From JBNKHG01 sp050290225 (GTDB lineage: Bacteria; Pseudomonadota; Gammaproteobacteria; Pseudomonadales; Cellvibrionaceae): a DNA stretch of 23,078 bases. Location of the stretch: the NCBI GenBank assembly GCA_050290225.1, contig JBNKHG010000012.1, positions 1 through 23,078 of the forward strand. Direction: 5' to 3'. The notes beneath the pieces are model-generated. The model ran no database searches. It was not told the origin of the DNA and saw only the letters and a list, made by a program, of their open reading frames with translations. Shown in pieces: positions 13,994-21,916 of this stretch. Position numbers and translations under genes: made by a program. Position 1 is the first letter of the stretch, and every line of letters begins with the position of its first letter.

Positions 13994-15199
13994 CTAAGGG
14001 CTATAGACCCGGGCAAAAAAGGCCTTGAGATAGTCAGTTTCAGGGATTGCGGGATGCACCGGGTGGTCCGGCCCCTGACCACCCTGGGCGATCAATTGCA
14101 CATGGCGCTCCAGGTGCCGACCGGCACCGCGGAGAATATCGGTGAGAGTATCCCGCCCCAGATGCATGGAACAGGAGGCGGACACTAACAGGCCATCCCG
14201 CGTCAGCAGGCGCATGCCCAACTCGTTGATATGACGGTAAGCCGATTCACCGGCTTTCTGGTCCTTTCGCCGCTTGATAAAGGCTGGCGGATCCAACACC
14301 ACCACATCGAACCTCTCCCCGGCTTCGTGTAACTGCTTCAAAGCTTGCACCGCCTTGGCGTGGAAAATCTGCACCCGCTCAGTCACACCATTAAGCTGGG
14401 CATTTTCCGACACCCAGGCCAGGGCCGTTTCCGATGCATCCACACAGACCACATCGCTGGCACCGGACAGTGCAGCCTGCACCCCCCAGCCACCAACATA
14501 AGAGAACACATCCAGCACCCGCTTGCCGTTCACCCAGTGTTGCAACTGGGCGCGATTCATCCGGTGATCGTAGAACCAGCCCGTCTTTTGACCACTGGCC
14601 ACGGGTGCCAAAAACCGGGTGCCATTTTCCGTCAGCTCCACCGCTTCGGGAATATCGCCAAGAGCGGTGTCCACATACTCGGGCAGCCCCTCCAGCGAGC
14701 GGGAGCTGTGATCATTGCGGAACAGAATTGCCCTGGGGCTCAAACACTGGTCAAGAGCGGCAATGATGTCGTCCTTGACCGCCTCCATACCGGCGGTGGC
14801 CATCTGCGCCACCAGGTAGTCGCCGAAGCGATCCACCACCAGCCCCGGCAACAGATCCGCATCGCCAAAAACCAGCCGGTAGTAGGGCTCGGCAAAACTC
14901 ATCTGCCGCAGCGCCAGGGCTTGCTTGAGACGGTGCACCAACAGGGATTTATTGAGCGGGTATTTGGCTTCACGGCTGACCAGACGGCCGCAGATCAAGG
15001 TATTGGGGTTGATGGTAGCCACCCCCAGGCACCTGCCACGGTGGTTGTTGACCAACACTTGCTGGCCCGGCTGGAATTGCTTTAGCGGTGTTTTTTCCAC
15101 GTCCACTTCGTTGCTGTAAATCCAAAGGTGCCCGCGCTTCAATCGGCGATCAGCCTGGGACTTCAATACCAGCGCGGCAAGGTCGGACGTTTGAGGCAT
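13994..15199 (-). CDS. rlmI: RlmI-type 23S rRNA cytosine-5 methyltransferase
   Basis: The 401-residue protein has an N-terminal PUA-like RNA-binding domain (about 8-85: LKRGHLWIYSNEV, GVATINPNTLICGRLVS), a linker domain with YYRLVFGDADLLPGLVVDRF and a Rossmann methyltransferase domain. The SAM motif is VLDVFSYVGGWGVQAA, motif IV is VVLDPPAFIKRRKDQ, and Cys343 in SASCSMHLG is the likely catalytic nucleophile region. E. coli RlmI (396 aa) makes m5C1962 in 23S rRNA. The start at 15199 (MPQTSDLAAL) has AGGAG seven to eight bases before it; the frame is open 15 codons further upstream but without such a site. Close RlmL/RlmK relatives are larger or lack the PUA domain. Confidence 0.9.
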   Translation of the reverse strand: MPQTSDLAALVLKSQADRRLKRGHLWIYSNEVDVEKTPLKQFQPGQQVLVNNHRGRCLGVATINPNTLICGRLVSREAKYPLNKSLLVHRLKQALALRQMSFAEPYYRLVFGDADLLPGLVVDRFGDYLVAQMATAGMEAVKDDIIAALDQCLSPRAILFRNDHSSRSLEGLPEYVDTALGDIPEAVELTENGTRFLAPVASGQKTGWFYDHRMNRAQLQHWVNGKRVLDVFSYVGGWGVQAALSGASDVVCVDASETALAWVSENAQLNGVTERVQIFHAKAVQALKQLHEAGERFDVVVLDPPAFIKRRKDQKAGESAYRHINELGMRLLTRDGLLVSASCSMHLGRDTLTDILRGAGRHLERHVQLIAQGGQGPDHPVHPAIPETDYLKAFFARVYSP

Positions 15200-15270
15200 G
15201 GGATTCTCCTGGAGGGGCTCACTGCAGTTGGAACGGCTGTACAAAGTGGAACAAAGAATAAAGTGCGCGG

Positions 15271-15299
15271 ATTATAGGCTATCGCCGCCGTCTCCGAAA
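15271..15299 (-). promoter_or_regulatory. Candidate promoter of rlmI
   Basis: On the minus strand a perfect TATAAT (15276-15271) lies about 70 bp before the rlmI ATG. The -35 position at 17 bp (TTTCGG, 15299-15294) is weak. The divergent HDOD gene probably uses TACACT at 15339-15344 on the plus strand, giving a leader of about 75 bases. Confidence 0.45.
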
Positions 15300-15426
15300 A
15301 AGTTTTATCGTCGCCTGCAACTGCCCGGTGTCTTCGGCTACACTTTCCAAACTCCCGGGAATTCAAATCAAACAAAAAACGGGAGCACAAAACGGCACCG
15401 TATAACAGGGAGTCACATAAACAGCG

Positions 15427-16323
15427 ATGTCAAACCAGACTGTCTCTCCCGGCACAGAACTGAATCAGGATCAGATTAACCGCATTCTGCAGGGCATTGT
15501 AATTCCCCCGCAGCCGCAAATTATGGTCGACCTGCAGATGGAACAGTTGCAACCCGATTGTTCACTCCAGAATATCACCAAGTTGATCAGCCAGGATGTT
15601 GGCCTCTCCGGCAGCATCCTGAAAACCGTCAATTCGGCCTTTTTTGGCCTCAGCAATGAAATAACCGCCATCCAACAGGCGGTCAGCCTGCTGGGTGCCA
15701 ACACCGTGATCAATCTGGTTAACACCCAGTCCATTCGCGGCTGCCTTTCGGATGACGAAATCATCACCCTGGAAAAATTCTGGGACAGTGCCACGGAAGT
15801 AGCCATGGCCTCGGCTGAGATTGCCAAACAGATCGGCATCGAGGCCCCCGATGACGCCTACACCCTGGGCCTTTTTCACAACGCCGGCATCCCGCTACTG
15901 ATGCAACGTTTCGCCAATTACCCAGAAGTGATGCAAATTGCATACGCGCAGAGCGAGCGCAGCATTACCGACATCGAAAACGAACACCTCAACACCAATC
16001 ACGCCGTGGTGGGCTACTATGTGGCCAAATCCTGGAACCTGCCACTGGAAATGTGTCGCGCCATTCACGAACACCATAACGTTGAGAAAGTTCTGCAACA
16101 GGGTGAAGACCAGAGCCGCAAGAAAACCCTGCTGTCGGTTTTAAAAATGGCAGAGAATATTGTGGGCAACTGCCGGGTGATCGGCAACCAGCCCGGTGAC
16201 CACGAGTGGCAGCGACTCGAAGAGCAAATTCTGCTGCACCTGGGCTTGAGCCAGTACGACTACAAAAGCCTGGGCGAGCAGATTATCGATATGGGATTGG
16301 GTGACAGCGGCTATTACGCCTAG
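15427..16323 (+). CDS. HDOD-domain protein
   Basis: The 298-residue cytoplasmic protein is mostly an HDOD domain (about 24-235): IPPQPQIMVDLQ, ISQDVGLSGSILKTVNSAFF, IQQAVSLLGANTVINLV and LGLFHNAGIPLLMQRF. In true HD phosphohydrolases the last motif reads His-Asp; here it is His151-Asn152, as expected for HDOD proteins, which are thought to be non-enzymatic signalling or adaptor modules. No GGDEF, EAL or receiver domain is attached. AGGGAG lies 13 bases before the ATG, a rather long spacing. It is monocistronic, between rlmI (divergent) and gcvH (convergent, 34 bp away). Function cannot be assigned further. Confidence 0.88.
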   Translation: MSNQTVSPGTELNQDQINRILQGIVIPPQPQIMVDLQMEQLQPDCSLQNITKLISQDVGLSGSILKTVNSAFFGLSNEITAIQQAVSLLGANTVINLVNTQSIRGCLSDDEIITLEKFWDSATEVAMASAEIAKQIGIEAPDDAYTLGLFHNAGIPLLMQRFANYPEVMQIAYAQSERSITDIENEHLNTNHAVVGYYVAKSWNLPLEMCRAIHEHHNVEKVLQQGEDQSRKKTLLSVLKMAENIVGNCRVIGNQPGDHEWQRLEEQILLHLGLSQYDYKSLGEQIIDMGLGDSGYYA

Positions 16324-16357
16324 CAGGGGGCGTTTGACCACACCCCCCAAAAAAATC

Positions 16358-16750
16358 TTAATCGTCAGCCTCGGCCACCGCGCGGTAACCCTCGGCGTCC
16401 AGGGCGCTGTCCAGCTCACTTAGATCTGAGGGTTTCACCTTAAAGAACCAACCGTCGTCATAGGGTGACGCGTTGACCGTCTCCGGCTCATCCTCCAGCA
16501 CTTCGTTCACGGCGATCACTTCGCCGGAGACCAGGGAATAGATATCGGAAGCCGCCTTGACTGACTCGACCACACCGGCTTCTTCTCCGGCGGTGACTTC
16601 GCTGCCCACTTCCGGCGTCTCTACATAAACCACATCGCCAAGGCTGTCCTGGGCGTGATCGGTGATACCGATGGTCACTGTTCCGTCGCTCTCAACACGA
16701 GCCCATTCGTGACTGGAGAGATACTTTAACTCGCTGCGGATCTCGCTCAT
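16358..16750 (-). CDS. gcvH: Glycine cleavage system H protein
   Basis: The 130-residue lipoyl carrier shuttles the aminomethyl group from GcvP to GcvT. The lipoylation site is Lys65 in VVESVKAASDIYSLVSGEV. HEWARVESDGTVTIGITDHA and GDVVYVETPEVGS are family hallmarks, and the C-terminal segment with the Tyr-Asp-Asp-Gly-Trp-Phe-Phe-Lys-Val motif is present. Length is normal. GAGGA lies about eight bases before the ATG. It follows gcvT by 35 bp in the same direction, and no gcvP follows: the next gene, on the opposite strand, is the HDOD gene. Confidence 0.97.
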   Translation of the reverse strand: MSEIRSELKYLSSHEWARVESDGTVTIGITDHAQDSLGDVVYVETPEVGSEVTAGEEAGVVESVKAASDIYSLVSGEVIAVNEVLEDEPETVNASPYDDGWFFKVKPSDLSELDSALDAEGYRAVAEADD

Positions 16751-16785
16751 GCAGTTTTCCTCAAACTAATTATTGATCGCAATTC

Positions 16786-17874
16786 CTAAAAAACCTGTTT
16801 GCCGTGCCGCACAAAGTTGGGCTGCACCACTTTGACCGGCACCTGCTTGTTACGCATTTCCACCAGACACTCGTCGCCAATCTCGATCGGCACCCGCGCC
16901 AGGGCAATGGAATAACCCAGAGTCGGCGAGAAGGTACCGCTGGTAATTTCCCCAGTCAATCCCGATTCCCCAACAATCACTTTTTGGTGTGCGCGCAGAA
17001 CGCCTTTGGTTTCCAGCACCAGCCCCACCAGTTTCTCCTTCGGCCCCTCTCGGCGCTGTGCCTCAAGCGCGGCGCGGCCGATAAAGTCGCGCACGGCGGG
17101 CTCCCAGGCGATGGTCCACCCCATATTCGCCGCCAGGGGAGAAACCGATTCATCCATATCGTTACCATAGAGGTTCATACCGGCTTCCAGGCGCAAGGTA
17201 TCCCGCGCGGCCAAACCGCAGGGAGCGACGCCGGCATCGGCCAGGGTCTGCCAAAAGGCTTCCACTTCCCCGTTGGGCACCATGATTTCCAACCCATCTT
17301 CCCCAGTATAGCCAGTGCGCGCCAGAAACCAGTCACCCACTTCCGCACCCTGAAACACGCCGAGTTCTGCCACGGCAGCGGCTTTACCATTATTGAGCAG
17401 ATTTTTTACGATGGTGATCGCCTCGGGGCCCTGTACTGCGATAATGGACAGATCCCGGCGCTCGGCCAGGCTGACCTCAAACCCGTCGGCCTGCTGGTTC
17501 ATCCAGGCCAGATCCTTATCCCGGGTGGCGCAGTTGACCACGGTGCGGAACCAGCCTCCCATATGATAAACAATCAGGTCATCGATCACTCCGCCTTCGG
17601 GAGTAAGCATCCCCGAGTACAGCGCCTTACCCTTAAGGGCGCAGATTTTTTCGACATCGTTGGCCAGCAGCCGCTGCAGATAGGTCTTGGCATCGGCGCC
17701 GGTGATATCGACAATCGTCATGTGGGAAACGTCGAACATACCCGCCTCGCGGCGCACCCGGTGATGCTCTTCCACTTGGGAGCCATAGTTCAAAGGCATA
17801 TCCCATCCGCCAAAATCGACGATCTTGCCACCCATTTCCCGATGTTTTTCGTAGAGCGCAGTTTTGTTACCCAT
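16786..17874 (-). CDS. gcvT: Glycine cleavage system aminomethyltransferase (T protein)
   Basis: The 362-residue enzyme transfers the methylene group from lipoyl-GcvH to tetrahydrofolate and releases ammonia. The family N-terminus KTALYEKHREMGGKIVDFGG, the folate-binding region with EHHRVRREAGMFDVSHM, FLARTGYTGEDGLEIMVPNG, CGLAARDTLRLEAGMNLYGN and the C-terminal ITSGTFSPTLGYSIALARV are all visible. Length matches E. coli GcvT (364). The ATG at 17872-17874 has only a weak ribosome site (AAAGAAAGA). It is the first gene of a gcvT-gcvH unit. Its product methylene-tetrahydrofolate is also the substrate of the ThyA encoded 10 kb away. The leader contains the short repeats at 17899-17944. Confidence 0.97.
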   Translation of the reverse strand: MGNKTALYEKHREMGGKIVDFGGWDMPLNYGSQVEEHHRVRREAGMFDVSHMTIVDITGADAKTYLQRLLANDVEKICALKGKALYSGMLTPEGGVIDDLIVYHMGGWFRTVVNCATRDKDLAWMNQQADGFEVSLAERRDLSIIAVQGPEAITIVKNLLNNGKAAAVAELGVFQGAEVGDWFLARTGYTGEDGLEIMVPNGEVEAFWQTLADAGVAPCGLAARDTLRLEAGMNLYGNDMDESVSPLAANMGWTIAWEPAVRDFIGRAALEAQRREGPKEKLVGLVLETKGVLRAHQKVIVGESGLTGEITSGTFSPTLGYSIALARVPIEIGDECLVEMRNKQVPVKVVQPNFVRHGKQVF

Positions 17875-17898
17875 AGTCTTTCTTTACCGCCCGGATAA

Positions 17899-17944
17899 GT
17901 GTTTCCGAATGTGTTTCCTATAGTCTCAAAGGGTTTCCTATAGT
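17899..17944. repeat. Short direct repeats in the gcvT leader
   Basis: GTTTCCTATAGT occurs exactly at 17913-17924 and 17933-17944 (20-bp period). The core GTGTTTCC also occurs at 17899-17906 and 17911-17918, and as GGGTTTCC at 17931-17938. In the gcvT mRNA these read as three GGAAAC boxes within 75 bases before the start codon. I recognise no glycine-riboswitch core. Confidence 0.7.
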
Positions 17945-17955
17945 GGAAATCGGGC

Positions 17956-17984
17956 ATTCTAACGGTTTTCCAGGGGCGAATAAA
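17956..17984 (-). promoter_or_regulatory. Candidate promoter of gcvT-gcvH
   Basis: On the minus strand TAGAAT (17961-17956) lies 17 bp after TTTATT (17984-17979). Predicted transcription begins about 75 bases before the gcvT start. The remainder of the 309-bp gap up to asmA (17985-18107) shows only short GC-rich inverted repeats and nothing I can name. Confidence 0.4.
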
Positions 17985-18107
17985 CACTCTGCGCCCACAA
18001 CAAAAACAGGTGCCAGCGAGTGCAACGGGCGGGGGTTACTGCCCGCAGTTACGGTCGGGGCACAGGACTTTGATTTCCCGTGCCGGTTTTTCAGCACTGG
18101 TTCACTA

Positions 18108-18134
18108 TTGCCCGGGTAGAGTTTTCGCTACACT
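18108..18134 (+). promoter_or_regulatory. Candidate promoter of asmA-mutY
   Basis: TACACT (18129-18134) is preceded by TTGCCC (18108-18113) at a short 15-bp spacing. The ATG follows about 50 bp later, with AGGAG eight bases before it. The -10 context GCTACACT also occurs before the NRDE and HDOD genes. Confidence 0.35.
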
Positions 18135-18183
18135 GCCCCGCCATAACCCAAACGCCTTTGGTTGATAACACAGGAGTGACGCC

Positions 18184-20286
18184 ATGAGCCAACTGTTGCG
18201 CCGCAGTCTGATCGGAATCGCGAGTCTCATCGCCCTGCTGCTGGTACTGGCGCTATGCCTGGTACTGTTGATCGACCCAAACGACTTCCGCGACCAGCTC
18301 AGCCGGTCCGCGGCCAGGCAGGGCATCGCACTGCAACTCGAGGGCGACCTGGGCTGGCAGTTCTGGCCCCAATTGGGTATCACGGCGGCAGGGGTTTCGG
18401 TGGCCGACCTGCGGACACCGGACCAGCCAATCGCCAGCCTGGAAAGTTTTAACGCTATGGTGCGTATCGGACCGCTGTTGCGGGGACAGGTGCAAATAGA
18501 TGGACTTCACCTTGAAGGGGTTCGTCTCAACCTGGTGATAAACCCCGAGGGGCAGGGCAACTGGCAGGCGTTGACGGCTTCTCCAACAACCGGTGCCGGC
18601 ACAACGGGAACCGCCATTCAGACGCCCAAACCGACAATACCCAACCCGAAAACATCCAACCTGCCTGAAGCCCAACCCGGTGACGAACGGGTCCTGACCC
18701 TGGCCGTGGAGACGCTGGCTATCAGCGACGCCGAGCTGGCGCTTGACGACCGTCAACGGCAACAGAAATTTCAACTCAGCGGTTTGCGGTTGCGATCCTC
18801 CGGGGTCAACCTCGACGGTGGGGTTTTCCCACTCACTCTCGACTTCAACGCCAGCAGCGCCCAACCTTCGATCAACCTGGGCGTTGCACTTGAAACCCGC
18901 CTCAGCGTCAATCTCGATAAAAAGGCGCTCACCCTCAGCGACAGTCAATTGCAGTTAAGTCAACCCGGCTCAAAGTCAACGCCACTGCAGATGGGATTTA
19001 ACCTGCAGGCCGAGGCCGGAAAATCCTTAGCCTACAAAGGTGACCTTCATCTAACCGCCCAGGACCTGCGTGCCTGGCTCAACGCCCTGGCACAGGCGCC
19101 CCAAACCCGCAACCCGAAAGTCTTGCAACAGCTCGCCCTCAATACCCGCTTTAGCGGTAACGATCGGCAATTGCAACTGCAGGACCTCGAACTGCAACTG
19201 GACCAGACCCATCTGCTGGGCAGTGCCGCCGTCAACGATTTCGACACTGCGGCTGTCGGCATCACACTCAAAGGGGACCGCATCGACCTGGACGACTACC
19301 TTCCACCGCCCGCGCAGGCCAGCGCCGCGCCCGCCGAAGGAGGTTCCATTACCGGGGCCGCGACGGAAGCTGGTATCCCGCTTGAGCCATTGCGGACGCT
19401 GGCTGCCGACGTGCAACTGGAGATGGCGCAAATCACCGCATCAGGCCTGCACTTCGACAACAGCAAACTGCACCTCTTGGCCAACCAGGGGCTGATACGG
19501 TTGCGGCAGCTGGGAACCGACTTTTACAGCGGGCGTATCGACGCCAGCGGCAACCTCGATGCGCGCGGCAAGCAGGCCAAAATCGATCTCCAATCTGAGA
19601 TCAAAAGCGTACAATTGGCCGGATTGCTGAAAGACCTGCAACGGCAGGAACAACTGACCGGCACCGTCAACGCCAACCTCAATGGCAACACCCAGGGCAT
19701 TGGCGTTTCACAGCTATTCCAGGCCTTGAGCGCCAAAGCCGAAATCACCGCCGAGGCGCTGCAACTGCACAATATCAACCTGGAGCAGGAGTTCTGCCAG
19801 GCGGCGGCACAGCTCAGCGGCAAAACCCTCCCTGCCACCGAATGGGCGCCCGACACCCAACTCCGGAATGTTCGGGCCCAGCTCAGCCACAAAGGCGGTA
19901 TTACCCATATAGACACCCTCACCGCCGGAGTGGAACAGTTGCAACTGGGCAGCCGCGGCCAACTGGACCACAATCGGCAGCGTTATGATCTCTGGTTGCC
20001 CATGACCCTGACCGGTGAAACCAGCAGCGACAATGGCTGCAAGATCAGCAACCGCTTTGTCCGCGACCGCGAACTGGCTCTGGTGCGCTGTCGCGGATCG
20101 CTGGAGGCTCCGGAACCGGGACGGGATTGCGGCATCGACAAAAAAGCCTTTAACAGGCTGCTGGGCGACTACGCCAAATACAAAGCGCGCAAAAAAGTCG
20201 ACAAGAAAAAGGAGCAGTGGGTGGACAAGGCCCGGGAAAAATTCGGCGACGACGCTTCTGAATTGTTAAAAGGCCTGCTGAAATAG
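18184..20286 (+). CDS. asmA: AsmA-family protein
   Basis: The 700-residue protein is anchored in the inner membrane by one N-terminal helix (about 8-32) and has a large periplasmic part. The AsmA N-terminal domain is recognisable in IDPNDFRDQLSRSAARQGIA, LEGDLGWQFWPQLGI and GPLLRGQVQIDGLHLEGVRL. The C-terminal AsmA_2-like region includes AGLLKDLQRQEQLTGTVNAN. A Pro/Thr-rich, low-complexity linker lies at about 138-160 and the C-terminus is Lys-rich. AsmA-like proteins are bridge-like proteins implicated in phospholipid transport to the outer membrane. E. coli AsmA is 617 aa, so this one is longer. Its stop codon directly touches the mutY ATG (TAGATG). Confidence 0.92.
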   Translation: MSQLLRRSLIGIASLIALLLVLALCLVLLIDPNDFRDQLSRSAARQGIALQLEGDLGWQFWPQLGITAAGVSVADLRTPDQPIASLESFNAMVRIGPLLRGQVQIDGLHLEGVRLNLVINPEGQGNWQALTASPTTGAGTTGTAIQTPKPTIPNPKTSNLPEAQPGDERVLTLAVETLAISDAELALDDRQRQQKFQLSGLRLRSSGVNLDGGVFPLTLDFNASSAQPSINLGVALETRLSVNLDKKALTLSDSQLQLSQPGSKSTPLQMGFNLQAEAGKSLAYKGDLHLTAQDLRAWLNALAQAPQTRNPKVLQQLALNTRFSGNDRQLQLQDLELQLDQTHLLGSAAVNDFDTAAVGITLKGDRIDLDDYLPPPAQASAAPAEGGSITGAATEAGIPLEPLRTLAADVQLEMAQITASGLHFDNSKLHLLANQGLIRLRQLGTDFYSGRIDASGNLDARGKQAKIDLQSEIKSVQLAGLLKDLQRQEQLTGTVNANLNGNTQGIGVSQLFQALSAKAEITAEALQLHNINLEQEFCQAAAQLSGKTLPATEWAPDTQLRNVRAQLSHKGGITHIDTLTAGVEQLQLGSRGQLDHNRQRYDLWLPMTLTGETSSDNGCKISNRFVRDRELALVRCRGSLEAPEPGRDCGIDKKAFNRLLGDYAKYKARKKVDKKKEQWVDKAREKFGDDASELLKGLLK

Positions 20287-21351
20287 ATGACCTCTTCGCA
20301 ACAGTTTTCACGCCGGGTACTGGCCTGGTTCGACCAGTACGGGCGCAAACATTTACCCTGGCAAAAGAAGATCAATCCCTACCGGGTTTGGGTCTCGGAA
20401 ATCATGCTGCAGCAGACCCAGGTCGGCACCGTGATTCCCTACTTCGAACGCTTTATGGAACACTACCCCACGGTCGCCGACCTGGCCGCCGCCCCGGTGG
20501 ATGACGTTCTGCACCTGTGGACCGGCCTCGGCTACTACGCCCGCGCACGCAACCTGCACAAATGCGCGCAGACGGTCGTGAACGAGCAGGGCGGGCGCTT
20601 CCCCAACAGCGTCGAGGGGCTGAGCGCGCTGCCCGGTATCGGCCGCTCAACTGCCGGCGCCATCCTCAGCATCGCCAAAAAGAAACGCGCCGCCATCCTC
20701 GACGGCAACGTCAAACGGGTACTGGCCCGCTACCACGCAGTCGAGGGCTGGCCCGGTAAAACAGACGTACTCAGCACCCTCTGGGAGTTGGCCGAGCGCT
20801 ACACTCCGGACGAGCGCTGCAACCATTACACCCAGGCGATGATGGACCTGGGCGCCACCCTCTGCAACCGCAGCAACCCCGCCTGCGAACTCTGCCCGTT
20901 AAAGGATGGCTGCATTGCCCGGGCCCAGGGCAACCCCCGGGACTACCCGGGCAAGAAGCCCAAAAAAACCCTGCCGGAAAAAAGCGTGCAACTGCTGATG
21001 CTGCGCAACCCCGTGGGCGACATCCTGCTGCAACAGCGCCCGGCCCAGGGCATCTGGGGAGGGCTATGGAGCTTCCCGGAGCTGGACTTGGGGGAAGACC
21101 CCAGGACCTACTGCGAAGACCGCTACGCCCCGGTGGCCGACACCGAAACCTGGGACGCCTATCGCCACACCTTCAGCCACTACCACCTGGATATCACCCC
21201 GGTGCTGGTGCAGCTCCAGCGCGACCCGGAGCAGGTGCGGGAGCGGGGTCCCGAACGCTGGGTCAACCTCCAGGCCCCGGGCAGACTGGGACTGGCGGCC
21301 CCGGTCAAGCGCCTGCTTGACCAGTTGGCGGAACTGTCCCCGCTGGGTTAG
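20287..21351 (+). CDS. mutY: A/G-specific adenine DNA glycosylase
   Basis: The 354-residue repair enzyme removes adenine mispaired with 8-oxoguanine. It has SEIMLQQTQV (catalytic Glu38), the helix-hairpin-helix LSALPGIGRSTAGAIL (about 112-127) with catalytic Asp139 in AAILDGNVKRVL, the [4Fe-4S] ligands Cys193, Cys200, Cys203 and Cys209 (C-X6-C-X2-C-X5-C) and a C-terminal Nudix-like domain for 8-oxoG recognition (about 228-350: LLQQRPAQGIWGGLWSFPE). Length matches E. coli (350). It has no ribosome site of its own and starts on the base after the asmA stop, so translation is probably coupled. yggX, a neighbour in many gammaproteobacteria, follows. Confidence 0.97.
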   Translation: MTSSQQFSRRVLAWFDQYGRKHLPWQKKINPYRVWVSEIMLQQTQVGTVIPYFERFMEHYPTVADLAAAPVDDVLHLWTGLGYYARARNLHKCAQTVVNEQGGRFPNSVEGLSALPGIGRSTAGAILSIAKKKRAAILDGNVKRVLARYHAVEGWPGKTDVLSTLWELAERYTPDERCNHYTQAMMDLGATLCNRSNPACELCPLKDGCIARAQGNPRDYPGKKPKKTLPEKSVQLLMLRNPVGDILLQQRPAQGIWGGLWSFPELDLGEDPRTYCEDRYAPVADTETWDAYRHTFSHYHLDITPVLVQLQRDPEQVRERGPERWVNLQAPGRLGLAAPVKRLLDQLAELSPLG

Positions 21352-21382
21352 GCACGGATGCGTGGCACCGAGCCGCCAGCTC

Positions 21383-21391
21383 TGGTATAAA
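21383..21391 (+). promoter_or_regulatory. Extended -10 promoter of yggX
   Basis: TGGTATAAA has the TG-N extension and a 5/6 match to TATAAT (21386-21391). The -35 position is poor, as is common for extended -10 promoters. Predicted transcription starts about 30 bases before the yggX ATG. Confidence 0.5.
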
Positions 21392-21427
21392 GGCGCCCAA
21401 CATCACGCTCAGCAAACAGGTGACATC

Positions 21428-21700
21428 ATGGCTCGCACAGTATTTTGCAGAAAGTACCAACAGGAATTGGAAGGCCTGGATGCGCCGCCATACCCGGGCG
21501 CCAAAGGCCAGGACATCTTCGACAATGTCTCCAAGAAGGCCTGGCAGGAGTGGATGTCCCACCAGACCATGCTGATCAACGAAAAGCGCCTCAACATGAT
21601 GGATATGACCGCCCGCACCTACCTCAACGAACAGATGGAAAAATTCCTCTCCGGCGGGGATTACGACCAGGCCGAGGGCTACGTCCCCCCCAGCGAGTAA
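21428..21700 (+). CDS. yggX: Probable Fe(2+)-trafficking / oxidative damage protection protein YggX
   Basis: The 90-residue small cytoplasmic protein begins MARTVFCRKYQQELEGLDAP and contains PPYPGAKGQDIFDNVSKKAW and INEKRLNMMD, the hallmarks of the YggX family, including the conserved Cys7. YggX protects iron-sulfur enzymes (MutY is one) from oxidative damage and takes part in iron trafficking. E. coli YggX is 91 aa. The ATG at 21428 has AGGTGA five bases before it. The frame stays open 37 codons upstream into the mutY end, which is not part of the family. Confidence 0.96.
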   Translation: MARTVFCRKYQQELEGLDAPPYPGAKGQDIFDNVSKKAWQEWMSHQTMLINEKRLNMMDMTARTYLNEQMEKFLSGGDYDQAEGYVPPSE

Positions 21701-21725
21701 CGCCATGATTTCAGGCGGGTTTTTG
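21701..21725 (+). terminator. Weak candidate terminator after yggX
   Basis: CGCC (21701-21704) pairs with GGCG (21714-21717) and five T residues follow GGG. The stem is only 4 bp with a 9-base loop, so this is tentative. Confidence 0.3.
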
Positions 21726-21747
21726 TTAACGGATCGCCCACAGGGCC

Positions 21748-21776
21748 TTGACTCCCGCCCCCGGAGCGGGTTTAAT
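21748..21776 (+). promoter_or_regulatory. Promoter of tRNA-Phe
   Basis: TTGACT (21748-21753) and TTTAAT (21771-21776) have an exact 17-bp spacer that itself carries the inverted repeat CCCGC/GCGGG. A G+C-rich stretch (ACGCGC) follows the -10, like the discriminator of stringently controlled stable-RNA promoters. A perfect hairpin (TCTCGC, AGCA loop, GCGAGA; 21784-21799) lies in the pre-tRNA leader. Confidence 0.75.
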
Positions 21777-21803
21777 ACGCGCCTCTCGCAGCAGCGAGAT
21801 CTT

Positions 21804-21879
21804 GCCCAGATAGCTCAGTCGGTAGAGCAGAGGATTGAAAATCCTCGTGTCGGTGGTTCGATTCCGCCTCTGGGCACCA
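21804..21879 (+). tRNA. tRNA-Phe (anticodon GAA)
   Basis: The 76-base cloverleaf has acceptor arms GCCCAGA and TCTGGGC, a D-arm (TAGCTCAGTCGGTAGAGCA), the anticodon loop TTGAAAA with anticodon GAA closed by an AGGAT/ATCCT-type stem, the T-loop GGTTCGATTCC and an encoded CCA end. It is close to E. coli tRNA-Phe by recall. Its 3' half is the probable integration site of the island whose integrase starts 66 bp further on. Confidence 0.98.
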
Positions 21880-21916
21880 TTTTTAAAGGCCTTTCGGGGA
21901 ATTACCTCCCCAAGTC

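Noticed and set aside
16324..16356. GGGGG/CCCCC hairpin between the HDOD gene and gcvH as a terminator
   Set aside because: The stem is followed by seven A residues on the plus strand, and on the minus strand the T-run precedes the stem, so neither direction has the T-tract after the hairpin. The stem also has a mismatch.
16804..17898. 364-codon open frame on the plus strand opposite gcvT
   Set aside because: It is a shadow of gcvT codon usage with no recognisable domain.
17790..17987. 65-codon frame overlapping the gcvT start as a leader peptide
   Set aside because: Its ATG falls at the predicted promoter/transcription start and has no ribosome site. It simply runs into gcvT in another frame.
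17875..18183. Glycine riboswitch upstream of gcvT
   Set aside because: I could not find the conserved aptamer core sequences on the minus strand. A covariance-model search would decide.
21363..21385. TGGCAC as a sigma-54 promoter before yggX
   Set aside because: No TTGC element follows at five bases, and an extended -10 sigma-70 promoter explains the region better.
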